Below, piece by piece: positions 36,222 to 45,037 of a stretch of DNA of 64,000 bases (positions are counted from its first letter, which is position 1; each line of letters starts with the position of its first letter). Position numbers and translations under genes: made by a program. This DNA comes from Paracoccus aestuarii (GTDB taxonomy: Bacteria > Pseudomonadota > Alphaproteobacteria > Rhodobacterales > Rhodobacteraceae). The stretch is from positions 744,001 through 808,000 of the forward strand of contig NZ_CP067169.1 in NCBI RefSeq assembly GCF_028553885.1, written 5' to 3'. The notes under the pieces were generated by a model. It ran no database searches. It was not told the origin of the DNA and saw nothing but the letters and a program-made list of their open reading frames with translations.

Positions 36222-37178
36222 TCAGGCCCCGATCAGATCCGCCTGGCGCAGCGTCACCTCGGCCTGCTTGATCGAGGCGATGTCGACCAGCCGGCCCTTG
36301 TAGACGGTCGCGCCCGCGCCCTCGGCCTTGGCCTTCTCCATCGCGGCCAGGATCTCGCGCGCCTCGGTGACGGCGGCCTCCGAGGGCGAGAAGACCTCGT
36401 TGGCCAGGGCGATCTGGCTGGGATGGATGGCCCATTTGCCGACCATGCCCAAGGTCGCGCTGCGCAGGGCCTGGGCGCGGAACCCTTCGGGATCGCTGAA
36501 ATCGCCGAAGGGTCCGTCCACCGGCAGCAGCCCATGCGTGCGGCAGGCTGCGACGATGGCCGTCTGCGCCCAGTGCCAGGGATCGGGCCAATATTTCTGG
36601 CCCTCGCGGATCATGTAGTAATTCTCCTGCGTGCCGCCGATGCCGGTCGTGGCCATGCCCATGGATGCCGCGAAATCGGCGGCGCCCAGGCTGATCGCCT
36701 GCAGGCGCGGGGATGCGGCGGCGATCTCCTCGACATGGCAGATGCCGGCGGCGGATTCGATGATCACCTCGAAATTCAAACGCTTGCTGCGGCCCTTGGC
36801 GCGTTCGATGGCGGTCACCAGCGCGTCCACGGCATAGATGTCGGCGGCGCAGCCCGCCTTGGGGATCATGATCTGGTCCAGCCGGTCGCCCGCCTGTTCC
36901 AAGAGGTCCACCACGTCGCGATACCACCACGGCGTGTCCAGCCCGTTGATGCGCACCGACAGGGTCTTGCCGCCCCAATCCACATCGCCGATCGCCGCGA
37001 CGATATTGGCGCGGGCCTGGTCCTTGTCGTCGGGGGCGACGGAATCCTCCAGGTCCAGGTTGATCACGTCGGCATCCGACGCGGCCATCTTGGCGAACAG
37101 CGCCGGGCGCGAGCCGGGTCCGAAAAGCTGGCAGCGGTTCAGACGGGCAGGGGGAAGGGGCTGTTGGCGAAAGCTCAT
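36222..37178 (-). CDS. mcl1: L-malyl-CoA/beta-methylmalyl-CoA lyase
   Basis: A 318-residue HpcH/HpaI-fold CoA-ester lyase. It has the CitE-like metal and substrate motifs (NLDLEDSVAPDDKDQAR, VRINGLDTPWWYRD, IMIPKAGCAADIY, FEVIIESAAGICHVEE) and the Mcl1-typical end IHPSQIALANEVFSPSEAAV. It reversibly cleaves L-malyl-CoA to acetyl-CoA and glyoxylate and condenses propionyl-CoA with glyoxylate, as in the ethylmalonyl-CoA pathway of Rhodobacter and Paracoccus. Length equals the R. sphaeroides enzyme class. It is a single gene, convergent with the LysR gene with only 4 bp between. Confidence 0.93.
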   Translation of the reverse strand: MSFRQQPLPPARLNRCQLFGPGSRPALFAKMAASDADVINLDLEDSVAPDDKDQARANIVAAIGDVDWGGKTLSVRINGLDTPWWYRDVVDLLEQAGDRLDQIMIPKAGCAADIYAVDALVTAIERAKGRSKRLNFEVIIESAAGICHVEEIAAASPRLQAISLGAADFAASMGMATTGIGGTQENYYMIREGQKYWPDPWHWAQTAIVAACRTHGLLPVDGPFGDFSDPEGFRAQALRSATLGMVGKWAIHPSQIALANEVFSPSEAAVTEAREILAAMEKAKAEGAGATVYKGRLVDIASIKQAEVTLRQADLIGA

Positions 37179-37341
37179 GTCAGGGTCCAGTTCGTAAAGA
37201 TTGGGGCCTGGTGTTGGTAATAAAGTTGCGCTGCGCCTGCATCAAGCCCTATTTCCGCAATGCAGCGCGATGCGCCCGGCTTGACGATGCGGGGCTTTGG
37301 GCGCAGGACCGGGCCGATTGGATGCGGCAAGGAGGCTTCGG

Positions 37342-38202
37342 ATGACGCGGACGGTTTATGTGAATGGCGATTATCTGCCCGAGGATCAGGCCACGGTCTC
37401 GGTCTTCGACCGGGGCTTCCTGATGGCCGACGGCGTCTATGAGGTGGTCAGCGTGCTGGGCGGCAAGCTGATCGATTTCGAGGGCCACATGATCCGCCTG
37501 AAGCGGTCCCTGTCCGAGCTGTCCATCGCCAATCCGCTGTCGGATGACGACTATCTGGAGGCGCATCGCGCGCTGGTGGATCGCAACGCGATCACCGACG
37601 GGCTGGTCTATCTGCAGGTCACGCGCGGCAATCCGGGCGACCGGGACTTCGCCTATCCGCCGGCGGAGACCGCGCCCACGGTGGTGATGTTCACCCAGGC
37701 CAAGCCGGGCCTGGCCGATGCGCCCGCCGCGCGCAGCGGCTGGTCGGTGGTCAGCGTGCCGGACCTGCGATGGGGGCGGCGCGACATCAAGACGGTGCAG
37801 CTGCTCTATCCCTCGATGGCCAAGATGGAGGCCAAGGCGCGCGGCGCCGACGACGCCTGGATGGTCGAGGAGGGCCGCGTGACCGAGGGCACGTCGAACA
37901 ACGCCTATATCGTGCGCGGCAACACCATCATCACGCGCGAGCTGTCCCATGACATCCTGCACGGCATCACCCGCGCCGCCGTGCTGCGCTTTGCCCGCGA
38001 GGCGCAGATGCAGGTCGAGGAACGCAGCTTCACCATCGAGGAGGCGCAATCCGCCGACGAGGCCTTCGTCACCTCGGCCTCGGCCTTCGTGATGCCGGTG
38101 GTGCGGATCGACGGCGTCCCGGTCGGGCAGGGCGGCGTCGGTCCCGTCGCCACCCGCCTGCGCGAGATCTATCTGGAGGAAAGCCTGAAGACCGCGGTCT
38201 GA
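37342..38202 (+). CDS. dat: D-amino-acid transaminase
   Basis: A 286-residue fold type IV PLP enzyme. AAGGAGG lies 6 bases before the ATG. Family features: YVNGDYLPEDQATVSVFDRG at the start, the PLP lysine in RRDIKTVQLLYP, and the glutamate/asparagine region VEEGRVTEGTSNNAY. It interconverts D-alanine and D-glutamate with their keto acids, for peptidoglycan precursors or D-amino-acid use. The overall pattern is D-aminotransferase rather than BCAT; substrate range is not proven by sequence. Confidence 0.88.
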   Translation: MTRTVYVNGDYLPEDQATVSVFDRGFLMADGVYEVVSVLGGKLIDFEGHMIRLKRSLSELSIANPLSDDDYLEAHRALVDRNAITDGLVYLQVTRGNPGDRDFAYPPAETAPTVVMFTQAKPGLADAPAARSGWSVVSVPDLRWGRRDIKTVQLLYPSMAKMEAKARGADDAWMVEEGRVTEGTSNNAYIVRGNTIITRELSHDILHGITRAAVLRFAREAQMQVEERSFTIEEAQSADEAFVTSASAFVMPVVRIDGVPVGQGGVGPVATRLREIYLEESLKTAV

Positions 38203-38225
38203 GGGCGACCATCCGGCGGGGGCCG

Positions 38226-38696
38226 TCAGATCGTCAGCGTCATATAGGCCGAATGGGGGTCGGTGCGGTAATCGCCGAAGGGCGGGCAGTCGCCGAACCC
38301 CTCGCTGGCATAGAGACCGCGGGCCGCGGCGAAACCGGCCTGGGTCCCCGTCTCCAGCGACAGGCGGTGCAGCCCTGCCGCACGGGCATGGTCCAGCAGA
38401 TGGCGCAGCATCAGCCGCGACAGGCCGCGGCCGCGATGTTCGGCCAGGACATGCATGGACTTGATCTCGGCATGGCCGGGGGCGATCGTCTTCAGCGCGC
38501 CCATCGCGACGGGCTGGCCCGACAGGCGCATCACGAAGAAGGCGACCTGGGGCGCGGCCAGCGCCTCACGCGGCAGCATGTGGATCGATTCGGGCGGCGT
38601 GTCGGCATGCATCTCGGCCTGGTGGCGGTCGAAGATCAGCGACAGGTCGGGGCCGAGCGGGCTCTCGGGCGCGATGGTGGGTGTCATCATGGTCAT
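38226..38696 (-). CDS. GNAT-family N-acetyltransferase
   Basis: A 156-residue GCN5-related acetyltransferase. The acetyl-CoA loop is HVLAEHRGRGLSRLMLRHLL, preceded by the conserved strand EIKSMHVL and followed by RLSLETGTQAGFAAARGLY, a pattern seen in small-molecule GNATs (PF13673/PF00583 type). It lies 50 bp downstream of a class V aminotransferase on the same strand, so the two are probably co-transcribed. The acceptor is unknown. An ATG at 38696 is chosen; nearby ATGs at 38690 and 38687 are alternatives. Confidence 0.85.
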   Translation of the reverse strand: MTMMTPTIAPESPLGPDLSLIFDRHQAEMHADTPPESIHMLPREALAAPQVAFFVMRLSGQPVAMGALKTIAPGHAEIKSMHVLAEHRGRGLSRLMLRHLLDHARAAGLHRLSLETGTQAGFAAARGLYASEGFGDCPPFGDYRTDPHSAYMTLTI

Positions 38697-38746
38697 CCGA
38701 TGGGGCCGCCGGGTCGGGCCCGGCGGCGGGGGGGCCTTGCGGGGTC

Positions 38747-39877
38747 TCAGCCGATCACGCGGTCCAGGACCGGGCGCAGCCGGTCCATCGTCGCCTGCGG
38801 GTCCTTCAGCTTGTCCAGCCCGAACAGCCCGATGCGGAAGGTCGAGAAATCCTCGGGCTCGTCGATGGCCAGGGGCACGCCGGCGGCGATCTGGGTGCCT
38901 TGGGCGGCGAAGGCGCGGCCGCTGCGGATCTCCGGGTCGTCGGTATAGCTGACGACGACGCCCGGCGCCTCGAAGCCCGGGGCCGCGACGGAGCGGATGC
39001 CGCGCCCGGCCAGATCCTCGCGCACCATCCGGCCCAGCTGCCACTGCGCCGCGCGCGCGGCGTCGAAGCCCAGGGCGCGGGTCTCCTCCATCGCGTCGCG
39101 CAGGCCCAGCAGCGCGTCGGTCGGCATGGTCGCGTGATAGGCATGTCCGCCATCCAGATAGGCCTGCATGATCGCGCGCCATTTCTTCAGGTCCAGCGCG
39201 AAGCTGTCGCTGGTCGAGGCCTCCAGCCGTTCGGCGGCGCGGTCCGACAGCATGACCAGCCCCGCGGCGGGGGATGCCGACCAGCCCTTCTGCGGGGCCG
39301 AGATCAGCACGTCCACGCCGGTGGCGGCCATGTCCACCCAGATCGCGCCCGACGCGATGCAGTCCAGCACCATCAGCGCGCCCACCTCATGCGCGGCATC
39401 GGCCAGCGCGGCGATGTAGTCGTCGGGCAGGATCAGCCCGGCCGAGGTCTCGACATGCGGGGCGAAGACCGCGTCGGGGCGCGTCTCGCGGATGCGGGCC
39501 ACGACCTCGTCGATGGGGGGCGGCGCATAGGCGGGGCGGGCCTCGTTGCCCTGCGGGCGGGCCTTCACGACCGTCACCTCGCGCGCGAAGCCGCCCGCCT
39601 CGAAGATCTGGCTCCAGCGATAGCTGAACCAGCCGTTCCGAACGATCAGCGCATGGGCACCCGCGCCGAACTGGCGGGCGACCGATTCCATGCCGTAGCT
39701 GCCGCCGCCCGGCACGATCACCGCCTGCGCGGCGCCATAGACCTCGCACAGGCCCGATGACAGGTCGCGCATGACCTGCTGGAAGCGCTGCGACATGTGG
39801 TTCAGGGACCGGTCGGTGAAGACGACCGAGAATTCGTCCAGACCCTGGGGGTCGATCTGGGGGCGCAGATGGGGCAT
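38747..39877 (-). CDS. Class V aminotransferase (alanine-glyoxylate/serine-pyruvate type)
   Basis: A 376-residue PLP enzyme of fold type I, class V. The PLP lysine is in LISAPQKGWSASPAAG, the cofactor aspartate in LMVLDCIASGA, and the glycine loop in VIVPGGGSYGMESVARQFG. AAAGGAC precedes the ATG at 39877; longer readings to 40030 have no support. The amino donor could be alanine or serine with glyoxylate as acceptor, which would fit the glyoxylate-forming mcl1 nearby, but this is inference. It is divergent from the puu-like cluster. Confidence 0.85.
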   Translation of the reverse strand: MPHLRPQIDPQGLDEFSVVFTDRSLNHMSQRFQQVMRDLSSGLCEVYGAAQAVIVPGGGSYGMESVARQFGAGAHALIVRNGWFSYRWSQIFEAGGFAREVTVVKARPQGNEARPAYAPPPIDEVVARIRETRPDAVFAPHVETSAGLILPDDYIAALADAAHEVGALMVLDCIASGAIWVDMAATGVDVLISAPQKGWSASPAAGLVMLSDRAAERLEASTSDSFALDLKKWRAIMQAYLDGGHAYHATMPTDALLGLRDAMEETRALGFDAARAAQWQLGRMVREDLAGRGIRSVAAPGFEAPGVVVSYTDDPEIRSGRAFAAQGTQIAAGVPLAIDEPEDFSTFRIGLFGLDKLKDPQATMDRLRPVLDRVIG

Positions 39878-40016
39878 GGGGCGTCCTTTGGCTGTTCGCG
39901 CCCAGATTAGCGCCCGCCGCCGCCCGCGACCAGAGCCGCGTCGCCGTTCCCCCCTTGCAGCCACCCCCGCCGGGCGACTAGGCTTTGCCCATCCAAGCGG
40001 AAGATCGGGGTTTTTC

Positions 40017-40721
40017 ATGCGCATCGGCATCCTTCAATGCGGCCAGTCGCCCGACCAGCTGAAGCGGGATCTGGGCGATTACCCCGACATGTTCATGGAC
40101 CTGCTGGCGGGGCGCGGGCTGGACTTCCGCACCTGGCATGTCGAGGGCATGGCCTTTCCCGACGACATCCACGACGCGGATGGCTGGCTGCTGACCGGAT
40201 CGCGCCACGGCGCCTATGAGGACCACGCCTTCATCCCGCCGCTGGAGGATTTCATCCGCCGCGTCCATGACGCGGGGCTGCCCATGGCGGGGATCTGCTT
40301 CGGCCATCAGATCATCGCCCAGGCCTTGGGCGGCACGGTGCGGAAATATCCCGGCGGATGGGCGGTGGGCGCGCAGGATTACGATTTCGACGGCCAGCGC
40401 GTCACGCTGAACGCCTGGCACCAGGACCAGGTGATGGATCTGCCGCCCGGCGCCACGGTGCTGGCGCGCAACGCATTCTGCGAAAACGCGGCGCTGGCTT
40501 GGGGCGACCGCATCCTGACCGTGCAGGCCCATCCCGAATTCGGCGACGATTTCATCCGCGGCCTGATGCGGACCCGCGCCAAGGGGGTGGTGCCCGAACC
40601 GCTGCTGGAGGCCGCCGAGGCGCGGATGGGCCAGGCCGGGGCCGGGTCGCGCCTGATGGCCGACCGCATCGCGGGCTTTTTCCTGCAGGCGGGCCGGATC
40701 GACGACAGGGGTGCCGCATGA
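40017..40721 (+). CDS. Class I glutamine amidotransferase-like hydrolase
   Basis: A 234-residue class I GATase-fold protein. The nucleophile is in MAGICFGHQIIAQALGG and the catalytic His/Glu region in LTVQAHPEFGDDF. It has no attached synthetase domain. The gene overlaps a glutamine-synthetase-like gene, which overlaps a FAD amine oxidase gene, so it probably plays the PuuD-like role of hydrolysing a gamma-glutamyl intermediate after polyamine or amine oxidation. PuuD proteins differ in detail, so the exact reaction is uncertain. Confidence 0.82.
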   Translation: MRIGILQCGQSPDQLKRDLGDYPDMFMDLLAGRGLDFRTWHVEGMAFPDDIHDADGWLLTGSRHGAYEDHAFIPPLEDFIRRVHDAGLPMAGICFGHQIIAQALGGTVRKYPGGWAVGAQDYDFDGQRVTLNAWHQDQVMDLPPGATVLARNAFCENAALAWGDRILTVQAHPEFGDDFIRGLMRTRAKGVVPEPLLEAAEARMGQAGAGSRLMADRIAGFFLQAGRIDDRGAA

Positions 40722-42073
40722 CCGACTGGACCGACAAGCTGCCGCGCGCCGCGCGCGATTTCATGGCCGGCCGCCGCCTGGACGAGGTCGAATGCATCGT
40801 GGCCGACATCGCCGGCGTCGCCCGCGGCAAGGCCATGCCCGCGTCGAAATTCGCGCGCCAGGAACGGTTCTATCTGCCCAATTCGATCTTTCTGCAGACG
40901 ATCACCGGGGAATGGGCTGACAACCCCTCGGGGGCCTTCACCGAACCCGACATGGTGATGGTGCCGGATTATTCCACCGCCACCGCCGCGCCTTGGACCG
41001 CCGACTGGACGATCCAGGTCATCCATGACGCGCAGGACCAACAGGGCAATCCCATGCCCATCGCGCCCCGCAACGTGCTGAAGCGCGTCGTCCAGATGTA
41101 CCGCGACAAGGGCTGGAACCCGGTCGTGGCCCCGGAGATGGAGTTCTTCCTGGTCGCCCGCAACATCGACCCGAACCAGCCGATCATCCCGCCCATGGGC
41201 CGGACGGGGCGCAGGGCTGCGGCGAAACAGGCCTATTCCATGTCGGCGGTGGATGAATACGGCAAGGTCATCGACGACATCTATGATTTCGCCGAGGCGC
41301 AGGGCTTCGAGATCGACGGCATCCTGCAGGAGGGCGGCGCGGGTCAGGTCGAAATCAACCTGAACCACGGCGATCCGGTGGCCCTGGCCGACGAGATCTT
41401 CTATTTCAAGCGCCTGATCCGCGAGGCGGCGCTGCGCCATGACTGTTTCGCGACCTTCATGGCCAAGCCCATCGAGGGCGAGCCGGGCAGCGCCATGCAT
41501 ATCCACCATTCGGTGACGGATCTGGCCACGGGGCAGAACATCTTTTCCGACGCCAAGGGCCGCGAGACCCCGGAATTCCTGCATTTCGTCGCCGGGATGC
41601 AGCGGCATCTGCCCGCGGCCATCGCGCTGCTGGCGCCCTATGTGAACAGCTATCGCCGCTATGTCCCGGATTTCGCCGCGCCCATCAATCTGGAATGGGG
41701 CCGCGACAACCGCACCACCGGCCTGCGGGTGCCGATCTCGGGCCCCGAGGCGCGGCGGATCGAGAACCGGCTGGCCGGGATGGATTGCAACCCCTATCTG
41801 GGCATCGCGGCGTCGCTGGCCTGCGGCTATCTGGGCCTGCTGGAGGCGGAAAACCCCCGCGCCGAATGCCTGGGCGACGCCTACATGTCCCAGGACGAGC
41901 TGCCCTACAACCTGGGCGACGCGCTGGACCTGATGATCGAGAACGAGGCCATGCGCGGCGTTCTGGGCCACGAATTCACCGCCGTCTACGAATCCGTCAA
42001 GCGCAATGAATACAAGGAGTTCCTGCAGGTCATCAGCCCGTGGGAACGCGAACATCTGCTGCTGAACGTATGA
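40718..42073 (+). CDS. Glutamine synthetase family, gamma-glutamylputrescine synthetase-like
   Basis: A 451-residue type I/III GS-fold ligase. Signature regions: WNPVVAPEMEFFLVARN, the catalytic HxHxS-like MHIHHSVTDLATG, INLEWGRDNRTTGLRVPIS, and a GS C-terminus. It lacks the adenylylation-site context of GlnA. By context it is a PuuA-like enzyme that glutamylates an amine (putrescine or another) with ATP. It overlaps both neighbours by four bases (ATGA), so three enzymes are made from one coupled transcript. Confidence 0.88.
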   Translation: MTDWTDKLPRAARDFMAGRRLDEVECIVADIAGVARGKAMPASKFARQERFYLPNSIFLQTITGEWADNPSGAFTEPDMVMVPDYSTATAAPWTADWTIQVIHDAQDQQGNPMPIAPRNVLKRVVQMYRDKGWNPVVAPEMEFFLVARNIDPNQPIIPPMGRTGRRAAAKQAYSMSAVDEYGKVIDDIYDFAEAQGFEIDGILQEGGAGQVEINLNHGDPVALADEIFYFKRLIREAALRHDCFATFMAKPIEGEPGSAMHIHHSVTDLATGQNIFSDAKGRETPEFLHFVAGMQRHLPAAIALLAPYVNSYRRYVPDFAAPINLEWGRDNRTTGLRVPISGPEARRIENRLAGMDCNPYLGIAASLACGYLGLLEAENPRAECLGDAYMSQDELPYNLGDALDLMIENEAMRGVLGHEFTAVYESVKRNEYKEFLQVISPWEREHLLLNV

Positions 42074-43365
42074 ACCTGCTGCATCTGAACGACCGGCCCG
42101 GCGCCTATCCCCCCAGCCTCTATGCCGACGATTGCGGGCCCCGGGCCGAACGCCCTCCCCTGCGGGGCGAGGCGCGGACGGATGTGGCGGTGATCGGAGC
42201 GGGCTATACGGGCCTCTCGGCGGCGCTGCATCTGGCGCGGCGCGGCTTTCGGGTGACGGTCCTCGAGGCGCAGCGGGTGGGCTTTGGCGCCTCGGGGCGC
42301 AATGGCGGCCAGATCGGCTCCGGCCAGCGGCAGGAGGTCGACTGGCTGGAGGCGCATCTGGGCCGCGACCGGGCCCGCGCGCTGTGGGACCTGGCCGAGG
42401 AGGCCAAGGCCCTGACCCGCGATCTGGCCGCCGAGGCGGGCGTGCCCGTGGGCGCGGGCATCGCCCATGCCTGCCGCACCCGGTCCGAGGTCGATCACGC
42501 CCGCCACATGGCCGACCATCTGGCCCGGCATTACGATTACGATCAGGTCCGCCCGCTGGACCGCGACGCGCTGGCCGCGGCGATTGGCGGCGGAAATTAT
42601 GCGGGCGGCGATCTGGATCAGGGCGCGGGCCATGTCCAGCCGCTGGCCCTGGCCCTGGGCGTCGCGCGCCTGGCCGAGGCGGCGGGCGCCGTCATCCATG
42701 AACGCGCGCAGGTGACGGCGATCGACCATGGCGCGCCCAGCACCATCCGCACCGATCAGGGCCTGCTGCGCGCCGATCACGTCATCCTGGCCTGCAACGG
42801 CTATCTGGGCGATCTGGACGGGCATGTGGCCGCGCGGGTGATGCCGATCAACAACTACATCGTCGCGACCCCGCCCTTGGACGACCACCCGGAGATCCTG
42901 CCGGACCGCATCGCCGTGGCGGATACAAAATTCGTGGTGAACTACTGGCGGCTGGACGATCACTGCCGGCTGGTCTTCGGCGGGGGCGAGACGGTGACCT
43001 ACCGCTTTCCGCGCGACATCGCCGCGGTCGTGCGCCCGCATCTGCTGTCGGTCTATCCGCAGCTGCGCGATGTGCCCCTGACCCATGCCTGGGGCGGCAC
43101 GCTGGCCATCACGATGAACCGGATGCCGCTGCTGGCGCGGGTCGCGCCGAACTGCCTGTCGGCCAGCGGCTATTCAGGCCATGGGGTGGCGATGGCGCAT
43201 CTGGCAGGCCGGCTGATGGCCGAGGCGGTGGCCGGTCAGGCCGAACGATTCGACACGATGGCGGCGGTTCCGACGCGCCCCTTTCCGGGCGGTGCCGCGC
43301 TGCGCAAGCCGTTGCTTGTGCTGGGCATGGCTTGGTTCGGACTGCGTGACAGGCTGGGGTTCTAA
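42070..43365 (+). CDS. FAD-dependent amine oxidoreductase (PuuB/DadA-like)
   Basis: A 431-residue DAO-family flavoenzyme. The dinucleotide-binding motif is VAVIGAGYTGLSAALHLARRG with the second half VLEAQRVGFGASGRNGG. The GQIGSGQRQEVDWL region and C-terminal ASGYSGHGVAMAHLAG are typical of gamma-glutamylputrescine oxidase-like proteins. It would oxidise the glutamylated amine to an aldehyde with H2O2 release. It is last in the overlapping puu-like operon; its TAA overlaps the TAG of the convergent TerB-like gene. No aldehyde dehydrogenase (PuuC) is in the window. Confidence 0.87.
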   Translation: MNLLHLNDRPGAYPPSLYADDCGPRAERPPLRGEARTDVAVIGAGYTGLSAALHLARRGFRVTVLEAQRVGFGASGRNGGQIGSGQRQEVDWLEAHLGRDRARALWDLAEEAKALTRDLAAEAGVPVGAGIAHACRTRSEVDHARHMADHLARHYDYDQVRPLDRDALAAAIGGGNYAGGDLDQGAGHVQPLALALGVARLAEAAGAVIHERAQVTAIDHGAPSTIRTDQGLLRADHVILACNGYLGDLDGHVAARVMPINNYIVATPPLDDHPEILPDRIAVADTKFVVNYWRLDDHCRLVFGGGETVTYRFPRDIAAVVRPHLLSVYPQLRDVPLTHAWGGTLAITMNRMPLLARVAPNCLSASGYSGHGVAMAHLAGRLMAEAVAGQAERFDTMAAVPTRPFPGGAALRKPLLVLGMAWFGLRDRLGF

Positions 43366-43823
43366 GCGTCCGTCTGGTCACCGGCCATCCGCGCGCGGAC
43401 CTGCCGGCGGATCTGGGCGGAACGCTGGTCGGGAATGCCCAGAAGCCCCGCGACCAGGCGGATCAGGCTGTCCTCGTCGGCGCTGCGGGCATTGTCGGCA
43501 TAGGCGATCTCCCACATGGCGGCGAGGACGGCGCAGCGATCCTCCAGCGCGATGCGGTCCTTGATCTGGCGGGTGAAGCGCACCGTGTCGGTGGCCTCGA
43601 CCTCCAGCTGCTCGGCCTCGAGGCGGCGGGCGGCGGCGGCCTCCGGGGTCAGGCCCTCGCGGCAGGCCAGGACCCGGTCGATATGGGCGCGTTCGGCATC
43701 GTTGTAGTGATCATCGGCGCGCGCCACCCGCACTAGCAGCGCGGCGATGGCCAGATCGGCATCGGCGGGCGGCAGGGTCTGGGGCGCATCGCCCATCAGC
43801 CGGTTGATCAGATCCATGAACAT
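43362..43823 (-). CDS. TerB-family (tellurite-resistance-like) protein
   Basis: A 153-residue helical protein. The TerB/DjlA-like domain is evident (DADLAIAALLVRVARADDHYNDAE, then ALEDRCAVLAAMWEIAYADN, and DEDSLIRLVAGLLGI), with the acidic Asp/Glu positions that may bind metal. Such single-domain proteins are common in alphaproteobacteria without a proven link to tellurite. AGGAGG lies 12 bases before the ATG at 43823, a rather long spacing; the ATG at 43817 is the alternative. Confidence 0.82.
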   Translation of the reverse strand: MFMDLINRLMGDAPQTLPPADADLAIAALLVRVARADDHYNDAERAHIDRVLACREGLTPEAAAARRLEAEQLEVEATDTVRFTRQIKDRIALEDRCAVLAAMWEIAYADNARSADEDSLIRLVAGLLGIPDQRSAQIRRQVRARMAGDQTDA

Positions 43824-43855
43824 CGTCGGAACATGCCTCCTGATGCGGGTCCGGT

Positions 43856-44149
43856 CTAGCCGTCCCACCCCTCCACGATCATCACATCTGCGGCAGAGAC
43901 CGGGTCGCGCAGCGCCTTGGCCGCCTGGTATTCGGCGCTGTGATAGCAGTCGGTCGCGGCCTGCAGGGACGGAAACTCGATCACCATGCTGCGGGGGCGG
44001 GCCTGGCCCTCGACCACCTGCTGCGGCCCGCCGCGGACCAGAAAGCGGGCGCCGAACCGGGCGAAGGGTTCGGCATTGGCGCGGCGATAGGCGTCATAGG
44101 TGGCGGGGTCGTCCACCGTTACATGGGCGATCCAATAGGCCTTGGTCAT
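43856..44149 (-). CDS. DUF1330 family protein
   Basis: A 97-residue dimeric alpha/beta-barrel (ferredoxin-like) protein of the DUF1330 family. Signature: KAYWIAHVTVDDPATYDAYR at the start, FGARFLVRGGPQQVVEG in the middle, and DCYHSAEYQAAKALR near the end. No catalytic role is known. GGAGGG precedes the ATG at 44149, which overlaps the stop of the PhzF-like gene (ATGA). That places it second in a two- or three-gene operon ahead of the TerB-like gene. Confidence 0.9.
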   Translation of the reverse strand: MTKAYWIAHVTVDDPATYDAYRRANAEPFARFGARFLVRGGPQQVVEGQARPRSMVIEFPSLQAATDCYHSAEYQAAKALRDPVSAADVMIVEGWDG

Positions 44150-45006
44150 GATCCCTCCGGAATGGCGATGCGGCCTTGGGCGGTCAGGACGGCGCGCCCC
44201 GACACGCGCACGGATGACAGCGCCCCGCCACGGACCGCGATGCGCAGGCCCATGGTCGAGGGGCGGCCCATCTCGATCCCTTGGCGGATGGTCAGGCGGG
44301 TCTCGCCCTCGGGCAGGGCCCCGGCCTCCAGCAGTGGCGCGGCCAAGGCGACGGCGGCGGAGCCGGTGGCCGGGTCCTCGGCGATGCCGTTGGCGGGGGC
44401 GAACATGCGCGCGCGCAGGGTGCCCGCGCCGTCCGGGGCGTGACAATAGACCTTGGGGACGGCGCGGGTCAGCGCCTCGAAGGCGGTGCCGGTGGGCCGG
44501 GCGCGGGCCAGGGCGGCGGTGTCGCGCAGGGGGATCATCACGAAGCCCGGATCGGCCCCGGCGGTGCAGGGCCGGTGCGCGCCATGGCCCAGATCGGCGA
44601 CCTCCAGCCCCAAGGCGGCGGCGGCCAGTTCGGGGCCGACCGGCGCGGTGGGGCCGGGCAGGCGGGGGGCCGCGAATTCCGCCAGCCCGTCGCGGATGCG
44701 GACCGGGACGGGGCCTGCGGCCTCCTCCAGCACCAGATCGCCGTCGCCGGGGCACAGATGCAGCGCGCAGCCGATGGTCGGGTGGCCGGCAAAGGGGATC
44801 TCGGCCCGGGGCAGGAAGATGCGGACCCGGGCGCGGTGGGCGGGGTCGTCCGGGGGCAGCACGAAGATCGTCTCGGACAGGTTGAACTGGGCGGCGATGG
44901 CCTGCATCCGCGCGCCGTCCAGCCCGTCGGCCCCGGTCACCACGGCCAGCGGGTTGCCCGCGAAGGACCGCTCCGTGAAGACGTCATAGACGAAGAAATC
45001 CAGCAT
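44146..45006 (-). CDS. PhzF-family isomerase/epimerase-like protein
   Basis: A 286-residue PhzF-fold protein (two diaminopimelate-epimerase-like halves). The N-terminal VYDVFTERSFAGNPLAVV with the catalytic Glu in FNLSETIFVLPP, EIPFAGHPTIGCALHL, and the second-half motif NGIAEDPATGSAAVALA are all present. Most PhzF relatives outside phenazine clusters have unknown substrates, and no phenazine genes are here. It is coupled to the DUF1330 gene by a four-base overlap and lies downstream of ppk2 on the same strand (31 bp). Confidence 0.9.
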   Translation of the reverse strand: MLDFFVYDVFTERSFAGNPLAVVTGADGLDGARMQAIAAQFNLSETIFVLPPDDPAHRARVRIFLPRAEIPFAGHPTIGCALHLCPGDGDLVLEEAAGPVPVRIRDGLAEFAAPRLPGPTAPVGPELAAAALGLEVADLGHGAHRPCTAGADPGFVMIPLRDTAALARARPTGTAFEALTRAVPKVYCHAPDGAGTLRARMFAPANGIAEDPATGSAAVALAAPLLEAGALPEGETRLTIRQGIEMGRPSTMGLRIAVRGGALSSVRVSGRAVLTAQGRIAIPEGS

Positions 45007-45037
45007 GCCCGCCTCATCGGTTTCCGGGCGCAGGCTG

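Noticed and set aside
43362..43823. Tellurite-resistance operon
   Set aside because: Only a single TerB-like domain is present, with no TerC, TerD or other ter genes nearby.
44146..45006. Phenazine biosynthesis
   Set aside because: PhzF-fold proteins are widespread outside phenazine pathways and no other phz gene is present.
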